64,000 bases of DNA, taken from the NCBI RefSeq assembly GCF_028769735.1, contig NC_088179.1, positions 5,464,001 to 5,528,000 on the forward strand, in the 5' to 3' direction. This document shows, in pieces, positions 44,806 to 56,148 of this stretch (the stretch's first letter is position 1; the number at the start of each line of letters is the position of its first letter). The notes beneath the pieces are model-generated. The model saw only the letters and a list, made by a program, of their open reading frames with translations, was not told the origin of the DNA and did no database searches. The position numbers were made by a program, and so were the translations under genes. The stretch comes from Zonotrichia leucophrys gambelii (lineage: Eukaryota; Chordata; Aves; Passeriformes; Passerellidae).

Positions 44806-47800
44806 CCCCATCCAGGGCAAACACAAACTGCCTAAATTACTGCTCTTGCTGCTAATTGCTGATAACCAGCACCAAATAATCACAATTCCTGTGATCTGCT
44901 TTGCAACTGGGGTGCTCACAGCAAGCTGGGAGGATCATCAAGTGTGTCCCTCATTAGGGACCAATGTCTTCATGGGAGTGTGGAGATCAAAGGAAAGGGG
45001 AGGTGTAGCATGGAGGAGCTGAAGGACACATCCACAAGGATCTCCCCCAGCCAGGAGGTGGCTGGACAGGTTTATTGGGTCCTTCAGGGGGGAGGGACCA
45101 ACCTTTGGTTCAGCCAAAATATCCCAGTGGCCAACAGCAAAACTGGGCAAGTTTACTGGGGACTCAGAGGGTGGCTGGGGAAGCAGGAGGGTATCAGAGG
45201 TGACAATTCAGAGGGAAAAAAATGGGAGTTGAGGCGACAAAAATCCTTTCCCAGAAGACTTGGTAAAAAATGCATCTTCTCCTTGTGCACTTTAAAAGTC
45301 ACCATCGACATCGGCATCGCGTGGAGAAAAAGTCACCCATTAAAAAAGGAGTGTGGCAGGAAGGCAGATATTTCAAAATGCAGCTGGGAATTATTCCCAC
45401 CGAAGATGGAGTAATAATTTTGCAAAAAAAATTTAACAAACCTCAGAATATAATTTCTCCTTTTGCACTTCAAACTGTTTTCTTGGAAATTGCTTCCCTT
45501 TGCCAGATGCTGTCTGAACAGAGAAGTCCACAGCAACTCCTTGGAACTGCTGGACCTTTCCTGCTGCTGCCACTGCTCCACCTTCTCTCCATCTCTTGAG
45601 GAAAGCCCTTTTTAGAGGAAGGAGGATGCATTTTCCACCAGCACAACAGAGGGAAGGAGCAGGATGTGACAGGATCTGCATAACCCCATCCTCAAGCTGT
45701 GGGATGCAGCTCTTTGAGATCCCTTCTACCCCACTTCTTTCCCTGTGATCCTCTAAATATTCAAGTTCTCAGCCCCTTTCCAATGTTCAGATGCCCTGTG
45801 AAGGGCAGAAGTGCAGCTCCTTTTCCACCCCAAAATCCTGCCAAGACACTGGTACCTCTCACCAACCTCTCCATACCCTCAGGGTTTATTTGAGGACCAT
45901 TTCCTAATTAATATGCACAGCTTCTGATTATTTTCTCACCTGCTGTTTCTTGCACATCCCATCCACAGAAAATTCTCCCCAATTTCCAGATAAATCCAGG
46001 GCCCACTTTTGAGCTCGAAGCTGTACATTAGTCAGACTCATTTGCCTGGGAACATGAAAGTCCCTTCCTATTTATCTTCTCATTTGAACTACATAAATAG
46101 CTCCCAGCACAAACTCCTCATCTTTCCAACATTATCCCAGCAAATAGCAGCCTTTGAAAAAGAAAAATTAGTGGTGGGTAATTATTTTTGCGGCAGATAC
46201 CAAAATGATAATTTCTTAAACAATTACTTTGAAATATTAACAATTGTTCTCTAAATTCCAATTTAATTCCTGATATGAATTATAGTTTGTCAGATCTGGG
46301 CTTAGGAAACATTTGTTCCTTGCATAGAACATAAAAAATGCCAGTGTAACCTTTCGCCTCCGCAGCCTCCGAGCAGAGCCAAATGCCTCCGCTCTTGTTT
46401 TATCAACACAAATAATTAAAACACAGGAGAATGTTTGGGATTTATACAGTTGTTTTTGGCATCTTATTCATATTTATTTGATCTGTAAGATATCATTTTA
46501 ATTAAAAGCTCGCTCTCTCTTCCTCCCTGCTCTGCCCAGAGAATAAATTATTTATAATAGCCTTGCTGCCTCAGACACGGCTTGGAATGTGGGATACTGT
46601 GCTGGGGTCCCTCTGGAGCGCCAGGCACTGCCCTGGGCACAGCCCTGCCTGCCTCAGCAAGGGTAAAATACCCTCAGTGATGGCTGGATCCACCAAAGCC
46701 CTTTGGCACTGTTTCCCCCTAGAAACAAAAAGGTGTTTTCTCCTGTGTGAGGGCTAAATTCGTTTAAAAGCCTCTCTGTGCTGCCGTGGTCTGGGGCAGG
46801 GGTTGGGATTACCCACACGCCCCCGTCAGCAGAGGCAGCCCAGGAGGATCTGTGGGATCACACAAGACCCCAGCCAGCAGCTGGGAAGTCTCCAGTGGAA
46901 GCACAGTAACTACAAAGACCTTTTCATCTCATTTTTCTCTTGCCTGCCTTTGCTCCCCACAGCCCAACCTTTACTCACTCCTTTTCTCTTCAGTCGGCTT
47001 CAGATGCAGCTCAGAGCAGTGGGTTAAAATACAAAAAAATGGGATTTCTTTTCTTATTGCTTTTGAAGTCTGAGGGTTAAATTGAGAGAAGGAGCCTTCC
47101 CACTGAACACAACACTTATCAAAGCCATCCTAAAGCCTCTGGAGTTTAGCTGGAGCTTCCCAGGCATGCCAGGATCCTCTTTGCAAGCCCAGGGTCCTGC
47201 AGCTCACAGAGCAGAGCCTTCAGCACATCCACAGCACAGGCCGCAGCTTTCCTGGGCAGCACCACCGTGCTGCTAAACGGGCTCCTCTGGGACTTCTCAT
47301 GGAGAAAAAGCAGCTCCCAATGGCTGAACTGAAGTTCAATTATCCTTGATTAGTTCAGGGATGGATGAGGAGCTGTAGGTAAGGGTTTGGGCTGGGCCCA
47401 TCCCTTCCCTCACCAGGACTGCTCCCACAGCAGCTCCACGGCCACTTCACGCCCTGGGCTCCCTCCAGACTGCTCTGATTTCCGTAAATGAGGCCAGAAT
47501 TCCTCCCTGGTATAGGTCAACTAATTAAATCCCAGCACCTCGAATTATTTATGATCCTTTACAGCTATGCAAATTGAGCACTTGGAGAATTTCAAGGAGT
47601 ATTTCTGAGTAACCATTGGAGCCCAACCCCAGCTTAGAGGGTTTAGAGCAGAGCTTGGTTTTATCTAAAATTGGCCCAGGGGCTTTTTGCCAAGCTGACC
47701 TTGCACTTTGGGAGTTTCTCAGGGTGGGTTTTTCCAGCCCCAGGAGCTGAAAGTTGAATGGCCCTGGTGTAATGCAGAGGAAGAGGCTGTGGGCGCAGGA

Positions 47801-48366
47801 TCAGCTGGACATGGACATGCTGCTGCTTTGGAGGCCATGGGGACCATGTGAGGACATCAGGGAGCATCTCCTGAGGGTTTGGGGAGCTCTGCTCACCCCT
47901 CAAAGGCAGCATCAGCTGGGACAGAGCTGGTCCTTGGGTTTGGAACCTCACAAGTTCTCCTGGTGTTCCCTCTGTGATGCAGCTATCTCCACCCAGGGGA
48001 TGATCCCAGTGCAGGGGATAATGGCAGAACAGAACCGGGTGCTTAAGGAAAAAAAAATAGGAAAAAAAACCCAAAACAACCCAGCAGGGTTAAATGAATG
48101 GGGTGCTGCATTTCAAACCCTGACCAATGGGGATGTCCAGTGGAAGGGAGGAATTGGAATGTCCAGTGTCCAGGAGGCTGAGGAGGGATTCGTGCATGTC
48201 AGTGAGCTTCTACTGCTTCCCAGCCAGAATCAAAACCCACTGAAATAAAGAGAGAAAAACCAAATTAAATCCCTCTTTCAATGGGTCTGAGGGAATTCCT
48301 TCAGGAAATACAGCTTGAGCAAGGACCAGAAGAGTCACACTGATGATACCTCTGTTCCCCACAAGC
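44806..48366. other. Unique stretch, 3.6 kb, with a candidate conserved noncoding block
   Basis: No known repeat or gene. Positions 46095-46560 are AT-rich and non-repetitive with 'GGGTAATTATTTTTGCGG', 'AAATAATTAAAACAC', 'TTTTAATTAAAAGC', and a short CpG-bearing centre ('CTTTCGCCTCCGCAGCCTCC'). An imperfect repeat of about 35 bp (GTTTATTGGG... / GTTTACTGGGG...) occurs at 45068 and 45150. Frames of up to 164 aa are unrecognised. Confidence 0.4.
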
Positions 48367-48633
48367 TCTGGCCAGCCTGGAGAGGCGGAGAGCTCCCAGC
48401 ACCTTGCAGGACCAGAGCTGACTACAGGGAGGACAGAGAGGGACTCTATCAGGATCTGTAGGGATAGGACAAGAAACAATAGGTTCAAATAGAAACAGGG
48501 AAAATTTAAGTTAAATATATGGAAGAAATCCTTCCCTGCTAGCGTGGGAAGGCCATGGCATAGGCTGCCCTGAGAAGCTGTGGCTGCTCCATCCCTGGAA
48601 GTGTCTGAGGCCAGGTTGGATAGGGGGAACATT
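48367..48633 (+). mobile_element. CR1 LINE fragment, about 265 bp, plus strand, 3' end missing
   Basis: 'GGGATAGGACAAGAAACAATAGG', 'GAAATCCTTCCCTGCTAGCG', 'GCCCTGAGAAGCTGTGGCTGC' and 'GAGGCCAGGTTGGATAGGGGG' follow the consensus. It then breaks off before the terminal 120 bp and octamers. This suggests a deletion, because CR1 copies normally keep the 3' end. Confidence 0.92.
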
Positions 48634-50192
48634 TCCCCTAGACATGGAATTTCATCCCAGCACCAAGCCCAAGTGAGTATTTCTCCAGCTCAGTTTACAT
48701 TTACTCTGTTTATTTTCCATATTTCTTCAGCTCACCCAGCTGCCTTTTCCCTTTTTTCCCTTTCTCACTAGCCCCAGTCTCCAGATACCTCAAATTTTCT
48801 CAAGGAAAGAAGCTGCTTTCAAGCAGGACTAAAATAAACAAGGTCATTGGAAAAGATAAAAAATAATGAGTTCCTTTCCATAGCACTCCTTGCTTGCCTC
48901 TCCCTCCCCCTCCCCACCTTTCATCTCACTCCAGAAAAAAGGAAAATAAATCTTTTCTAATCCCCTCAGAACCCTGCCTCCTGATCTGCCTGCAATGCTG
49001 GAAACGGCAGCGTGGCCCCAGAACACAGGAAAATCAATTTATTGCCCATTCCCCAAACCTCCCTCTCCCCCAAAGCCAGGAACATCCCACCCCACCCCTC
49101 CAGTCAGGCTCATCCCAGCCAGTGGCCTCCCCTGTGCTCCCTTTCCTGATCTATTTGATATTTTTTCACAAAGTCTGAGAGATTTGGAAATTGATGGGAA
49201 GTCTCGGAGCTGGGTTTTGAATGCTTGATTAAAGAGCAGCCAGCAGAGTCAGAGAAAAGTAGGAGAGAGCTCTTGGGAATGAAGATGATTTTGGCCAACC
49301 TGTGCTTCCAGCAAAATCAGCCCCACTGGGGTTTGGCCATATCCCTTCTCCAGGGGCTTAAAATCCAAAAAATTCAAAAATCTCATCTCTTTTGTCATCA
49401 GAAAAGAAATTTGTTCCTTCACCCATGCAGGGAGGAAAAGAAAGGTCTTAAAAGTTGAACTTCTTTGCTCTGGCACTTTTAAAAAAGGAATATTATTCCA
49501 GCTAATGTTCTGAAATGACATTTCATTCTGCAATTGAATAAAACATTTCATGGGATCTAAAATTAATCAGGGTGGGAAGGAGAAGGGTTTATTTTGGGAG
49601 GAGAAAAAAAATAAAAATGAAAGGGTCTGTACTTTGCACTGATCCAAACCATTCCTCATTTGAATTTCTGGTGGAGGATTGGGCAGTGAGCTGAGAAGGT
49701 TTTCATTTGCCCAGCTCTAATTGGAAGCCCTGAACCGGCGAGGGCTTTACATTTGCAAAATGCAAAGCGTGGAGAATCCCAGTGGGAAGGCTTTGGCCCT
49801 GCTCCTGCCTTCACTCTGTTGGTTTGATTGATGATTTTAGGCCTGAGATGTTGGACATGATGGGTGGGAGGGGGTGAATACATCAAAGAAAGGACATGGT
49901 AAAATCTTTTCTTCCTCAACATGGTGTAAGGGCTCTTCCTTCTCATCAGTTTTCCTAAAAAAGTCCAAATATTTCTTGTAATTGCTAATGCCACATTGTG
50001 TTTTACTTAAATCATGTATTAATGTTAGATACAGAGTTGGGAAACGCCTCTGTAATGGCTGGTCCAGCTTAGCTCTGTGGTCTTGGGGGTATCTTCCAGA
50101 TGTTTTTTTGCCCTGGGAAGAGGAGGTGGCTGGAGGTCCCCAATTCTGGATTAAAACTCTCAGTGTTGGTCCCAGGAAATAGATTTTAAGTA
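48634..50192. other. Unique noncoding stretch
   Basis: No gene or repeat family recognised. AT-rich around 49340-49640. The 191-aa minus frame ending at 50412 owes its first 60 residues to the neighbouring CR1. Confidence 0.4.
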
Positions 50193-50403
50193 AAATCATG
50201 GAATGGTTTTGGTTGGGAAGGACCTTAAAGCCCATCCAGTGCCACCCCTGCCATGGCAGGGACACCTTCCACTGTCCCAGGCTGCTCCTAGCCCTGTCCA
50301 ACCTGGCCTTGGACACTTCCAGGGATCCAGGGGCAGCCACAGCTGCTCTGGGCACCCTGTGCCAGGGCCTCAGCACCCTCACAGGGAAGGATTCCTGTTC
50401 CCA
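50193..50403 (-). mobile_element. CR1 LINE fragment, about 210 bp
   Basis: 'AAATCATGGAATGG' to 'AGCACCCTCACAGGGAAGGATTCC'. The minus-strand frame is intact over about 60 codons of the ORF2 tail (SFPVRVLRPWHRVPRAAV). Among the better preserved, hence relatively young, copies. Confidence 0.95.
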
Positions 50404-52420
50404 CAAAAACACTGGTATCAGATTTCAGGCCTCAGCAGCTGGGCCTAGATGGGGCAGCCATGGTGCCCGCAGTGCCAGGGCATTCCTGTGCCAGGGCAGC
50501 ACATTCAGGCAGCACTGCCAGGTGGGGCTCTCATCCAGCCAATAGCAAATCCAGGCTCATGTACATCAGCACCTGGCCCAGGTTGGGTGGGCCAGCTGAG
50601 CTGGGACCATTCTGGGCTCAGTTTTGATGATGGCCATCTCCAAAGGACACCCTGCCCTGCAGGCCGTGTGTCACAGCTCCAGCTGGACCCCAGGACAATC
50701 CCTTCCACCAGCTCTGGTCTTGCTCTGGGCTGGAGCCCCAGGCTTGCCTAAGCCAGGTCTGACTGCAGTGGACATTCAGACCCTCCCTGATGCTCCAAAT
50801 CCCCACCTCAGGGTGGGTTTGCAGCTCCAGCCTGCTCTGGGCTGGGTGAGGCAGGCTGTCCCATCCTGTTCCAGCTCCTGCCAGCCCAGGGGCTGCCTGT
50901 GCCCTCCCTGCTGCCTGGCCTGTGCTCAACACCACAGATGGAGGCCAGAAACCAGGAAACCCAAGAAGCTTTACATGAAAATCACTCTGAAAAGCACTGC
51001 AGAGAGGAGGGGGAGGCAGGGGAGGGGGAGCACAGAGCAGCTCCACAGCTGTTGTCTTTCATGTCCTTTAAAGCTCCTGTTATGTCGTTTTTTTAATTAA
51101 AATGTTTTTTAAGAGGCTGCTGGGATTTACTGTTCCTTGTCCTTGGTGGAGGTGAGCAGTGCCAGGAGCTGCTGCAGGGATGGGGAGGCAGAGTCACAGG
51201 GCTGAGGGCACAGATCCTGCTCCAACCTCACACCACAGCAAAAGGGAGATCCAGAAAAAATCAGAATGCTGCTCCAGACCCTCAGACAGAGCAGGAATAA
51301 CTCCAAATCCCTGTGTTTGTGCCTTGCTCGGGCTCAGTTTTGCTGGTTGTTTCTCTCCACCAGCCACCAGTGGCTCAGGCTGTGGCTGGGGGGTGAGCAG
51401 CAAGCTTGGGAAAGGGCAGATCCATGGAAAACCAATCTTTCAATCCTTCCTCCTGGTAAAACATGCCCTGAAAGCCTCACCTACAAAGGAAGGCTGAGAT
51501 TTAATCCCAGGCAGGCAGAATTTTCTGTGGATTTGTGAAATAAATGATCTCTCTGTGCTTAGCCAAAGCTGTTATTAATGTTTTCACACCAGAGGAGACA
51601 CGCACTGCAATTGCAGGACCTGTGAGTGATGAATAATGAACACCTAAAAAACCAGAGGAAACATCAGCGTCTGTTTGTAGGCCATCAGCAACAAGAAGCC
51701 AAGGCTGGGCTCAACACTTAAAACCACAGTTTGACCCCAAGGAAGCTTTTCAGGGAGATGGAGCCCTGTTGCCAGTGCCCCCGTGCTGGTGATAAGTGGG
51801 TAAATGATAGCAGGAGATAAGCTCAGCCCTGCTCCACGCCGGGGCTTTGCACAATCTCACGGTTCATTATCGAGGAACGCAGACACCCCGGCAGAATCCT
51901 AACCTAATGAAAGGCTGATTTTCCAGAGTAACAGTTCATTACTGGACTTGCTGTGCCGCTCAAACCCCTAGGGTGGAAAAAAAATAATAAAAAAAAAGCC
52001 CTGTGCAAGGGCTGAACAGGCAGTGAAATCCTGGCGGGTTGGGCATTTGCAGTTGTGCTGCAGCTCCCTTTGCTGCTTGCTCTGAGTCAGAAGGGGGGTT
52101 GGAGCCTCTCTGGGGGTTTTTAGGACTCTGTGGGGGTTTAGGGTATGAATCAGGTCCCCACGCTGTGCCAGCAGAGCTGCCCAGCCTGCTACTCACCCAA
52201 GGATGGCGGCCTCTCCCTGCTGGCACAAACAGAGGTGTCCAAAGGTGGCAGATCTGACTGGCAGCTTGGCAGTCTGAATTCAAACATGTTTACAAATGAT
52301 ACGAGATGAGCTGGGAGAGCTACTGAGCCCCAAATTCCTGACCTGCATCTCCTTAGAGGGACCTCAGCTCAGCAGGCTCTCCTGAGGGCAATGCCTGGAG
52401 CAGGATGAGGGCTTGGGTTA
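50404..52420. other. Unique noncoding stretch
   Basis: No gene recognised. Positions 51780-51960 contain four GATA-type sites within about 80 bp and several CpGs (see finding). Frames of 142-158 aa on both strands at 50618-51100 overlap and are unrecognised. Confidence 0.4.
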
Positions 52421-52665
52421 GAATCATGGAATCATGGAATGGTTTGTGTTGGATGGGACCTTAAAAGCCACCCAGTTCCAGCCCCTGCCATGGCAGGGAC
52501 ACCTTCCATTGTCCCAGGTTGCTCCAAGCCCCATCCAACCTGGTCTTGGATGCTCTCAGGGATCCAGGGGCAGCCACAGCTTCTCTGAGCACCCTGTGCC
52601 AGGGCCTCACCTAATCCTGCCCTTTTCCAGCTTAAAGACACTCCCCCTTGTCCTACCAAGGGCTC
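52421..52665 (-). mobile_element. CR1 LINE fragment with two 3' octamers
   Basis: Starts with two octamer units (AGAATCATGGAATCATGGAAT) and runs to 'GACACTCCCCCTTGTCC', with a 25-bp deletion after 'GGGCCTCACCTAA'. Close to the 58.2-kb copy. Confidence 0.95.
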
Positions 52666-54259
52666 CCTTGTTTCTTTACAGAGGAGACTTTCCAAATCCA
52701 TGTTTGGAAGCAAGGGGAGGATGAGCTCTGCCTCCCCTGTAGAGTCAGAGCCCTCCCAGTCCCCAGGACCACCATCACAGACCATGGTCCATGGACAACC
52801 TGCCAGGAGGCTGCAGACACTGCTGCTCAAACAAAGCTGCTCATCCTCGCTTCCAGCAGAACAAAAAGGCAAAATATTGTCATCTGTGCCTGTTCCCTGG
52901 TCATCTGCTCCCAAGTAAAAGGGGAAAATAGCAAGACAGCCAGCTGAGAGCCTCAGCAAGCACTTGATGAGATCCCCACCCTGAAGGAGAGGCATCTCCC
53001 AGTAAGGGCTGCTTTCACCCCAGTGTGGTGGGAACAGACCCTGGGCCAGCCCAAAATTGTGGCTGCTTCCACAGCCAGCCCAGCTCCTGGCTCTGCTGGT
53101 AGTGCAGGGGCCTCAAGAGCTGATGTTTAACATGCTTGCACTCTCCTCTGAATAAAAAGAAGGGAAAAATAAGACAGGTAATTGTGCAAAGCTGCAGTCA
53201 TGGATCAGGCAGATGGACAGGGAAAGACTTTCCCTGTATTCTGTTCCAGGAGAATCTTCCCTCCATGATTTCAGCACACCCGTCCTTGGCTCCTGAATCT
53301 GTTTCCCTACATTATTTGAGGGTGTAGTAGACAAAATCACAGTGTTTTTTTTTATAAGAATGAAGCTGTTCCATGGAAAATGTAAGGAAAGCTCCTTCCT
53401 CAGGCTGCTCTGCAATGCAGGACAGAGCAATTCCAGAGGTCTGGACCTTGCCCCTGGAGCCAGGGAGGGCCATCAAGATGCAATCCTGCTCTCAGGCAGA
53501 CACAGCAGTGCCCTGCTGTCTCCTCACTCCACTTTACCAACACCACCCATCTCCTCCCAGAGCTGCAGCTCTTCCTGCCAGCCAGGGCTGTTGAAAAAAT
53601 GAAGGCTCACTGACAGAAATTTGGGGAAATTACAGTTATTTGTGCTTTTTCCAGGAGGGAAGAGGGCTTGTTTCTGTTAACAGCCCCAGCTAAAAGTCAG
53701 GTATTTAGTCTCAAAGTTGCCTGTACTTTCTTTATTGTCACCAGGATGGCAAAATCTCTCAAGGACTCCTGATCCCATTCATCATGGACACCTTTTGGGA
53801 CAGGAAAAATGTCCTTCTGGAAGGAACTATGCAGACATGGAGCAGAGAGAGAGCTAAAACCTGAGCACACAACTCATTTTGCTGTGATTGGTGAGGTGAG
53901 AGGAATCCCAGCCCATATATTTGAACACATCAGTTCTTCTTCCTTGATATCCTTCCAAACATGGAGAGTGCCTCATCCCACCTTCCTTCTCCAGGATGTT
54001 ATTCAGCATGTTCATCATTGCACAGGGGCTTGGCTGCAAACAAACAAGGAAGGAGAACCTCCCACAGCAGGTTTGGTCTCTTTTACACTTTTCTCCCCAA
54101 AATCAGTCTCTGTAGAGCTGAAATGAAGGGCAGTGATCTTCTCCAGCCCCTGGAGGTGACAAGGATATCCATGCACACTTATTTCCTGATGTTCCCATCA
54201 AACCAGCCCATCCTTCCCAGTCCTGGCCAGCTCTAACTGGGATCCTTCTCCATCATGGT
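52666..54259. other. Unique noncoding stretch
   Basis: Nothing identified as a gene or known repeat. Confidence 0.4.
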
Positions 54260-54572
54260 GGCAACACCCCCAGAATGTTGTAATAGGGCACAAAATGAAT
54301 GACACTCACATGCTGAGATGTCCAAGGCAATAAAAGGGGTGTTTATTTCTGGACCTCGATATTTATAGAATTCCAAAAGTGACCATGGATAAGAGGATGA
54401 AATTGCCACCTCTCCAACCACACTGGTCAAACCAACAGTCCATCAATTCTCTCCTCCTCCAGAAAGGAATGCGAAACAATCATCATTTACATGAAAAGTG
54501 CGTGAAAAACTGCATTACAAAAATATGAATGCCCGAAGGCTTAGAAGAACTTTAAAAGAACAGGGCAACACC
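54260..54572 (-). mobile_element. Probable solo LTR (family D)
   Basis: On the minus strand a TATA-like CTATAAATATCG (plus 54356-54367) precedes an AATAAA signal (plus TTTATT at about 54342) followed by a second T-rich block. The element lies between two exact 9-bp direct repeats GGCAACACC (54260-54268 and 54564-54572). It resembles songbird ERV LTRs I remember, but terminal TG...CA could not be placed with confidence. It could instead be an unrelated interspersed repeat. Confidence 0.4.
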
Positions 54573-55948
54573 AGAAGAGCTCAAAAGGGCAAGGAAAAAA
54601 AGAATGAAAACACTCCTGGCTTGCAGTGGACAGGATCATGTGGGGATGGAAGAGGGGGATGGTTCACTGCCCTTTAAAACAGAGATTGGAAAACAGAGAT
54701 CTGGTTCCCAGCCAAGGCTGGTGAGACCATTTGCTATCACATCCAACAGCTGCACAGAAGGGACATGCTCAGACATGGGTAAAATCCTGCTGGGAATGAG
54801 GGCCATCCCCATCCTGGGGTATCTCCCAGGTGCCAAAGTCCATACAAAGTCCAGAGAGAAATAAAATACTCAGGATCCAGCAGGGAGGAACCTGCAGGAG
54901 CTGCCACCTTCTCAATGCTGTGTCCAGGAGAAGGAATGAGCTGCTCCACACACAGAGCTCAGGATGGTTGTGCTGGGTGCTGACTGCCCAAAGTCCAAAT
55001 CAAACCCTATAAAAATACAATCTCAATGTTCTCATCTCCACCCCAACCACAGGCCTGAGGGTTGGCTCAAGTGATTGGCTTCCGCCTCAGTTTCTCCTGG
55101 TACAAAATGGAATTACCTACATGAAAACATCCCCAGAAATCACATCAGGTTCCTTGAAGAACAGGGAACCTAAAATTGGTGGGTCTATTTATGAGTTGCA
55201 GGTAATGGAATGCTAACCCCATTCATTAACACTCAGACTCTGCTCATTAGTGTCGTTTTACTCTTCCTTCACAAGGCCCAGATTTCTATTTTGCACATAA
55301 TCTGTTTTATTAAGCAGTTTTTTTCCATAGCAAGAAAGTTTTCTCTTCTATGCATGTTTTTTTTATCAGTCCCCTCAAATTTAATTAGGCCCCAAAAGGT
55401 TCAAGGAAGTTTGGGTATGTATCCAAACGTCAGGAAACTCACTGGGAACTCCACCTCCAAAGCCTTTAAGTTTTACCGATCATTGCTCCATGTTCTACAT
55501 TCTTCCTCCATGTCACTCCATAATTATTCTGTTTTTCAAGATGAGAGCTCTCCTGGGGAAGAAAAGAGCTTTTGTCACATCAAACATCTCCCAGAGGGTG
55601 AAAGCCCAGCACCAGCCTGGGCAAGGGGCTGTGCCCACCCTGGGGAAATGTCCATTTCCCATCCCTTGGAAAAGGACAGAAACAGGGCAGAGCTTTTAAA
55701 GTCCTCCCCAGGTTATTTTCTGCAGGGAATTTTTCAATCTCCTGAGTGATGGATTCTCCCTGTGGGCTCAGCTCTCCTCATGGATGCTGAGGTTGAGCCC
55801 CAGCACTGCACCAGCAGCTGAGCTCTGCTCCAGCCAGGAGCAATCACTGGAAAAAGGAAAGGCTGCTCTTTGGTGCATCCTGCTTGCTGTTCCATATCAT
55901 CAGTGGAAAACTCAGCCTGGGACCAGCTTACACCACACCCCACATCCT
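54573..55948. other. Unique noncoding stretch
   Basis: No gene recognised. Positions 55205-55400 are AT-rich ('TCATTAACACTC', 'CTCATTAGTGTCG', 'TTTAATTAGGCCCC') and may be a conserved element. The 179-aa plus frame there has no domain. Confidence 0.4.
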
Positions 55949-56148
55949 CACAGAATCATGCAATCATTTAGGATCTAAAAGCCCTCCCAGACCATCAAGT
56001 CCAGCTGCTCCCCACCACTGACCCATGTGCCCAAATGCCACATGCACACAGCTTTTAAATCCCTCCAGGGATAGTGTCACCCACTCTGGGCAACCCTTTC
56101 ACTGAAGAAATTTTGCTGATATTCACCCTGGTGCAACCTAAGCCCATT
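55949..56148 (-). mobile_element. CR1 LINE fragment, older subfamily
   Basis: 'CAGAATCATGCAATCATTTAGG' through 'CCACATGCACACAGC' to 'CACTGAAGAAATTTTGC'. A minus frame carries the ORF2 tail remnant NFFSERV at its carboxyl end and continues into unrelated sequence, so that 215-aa frame is a chance fusion. Confidence 0.9.
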
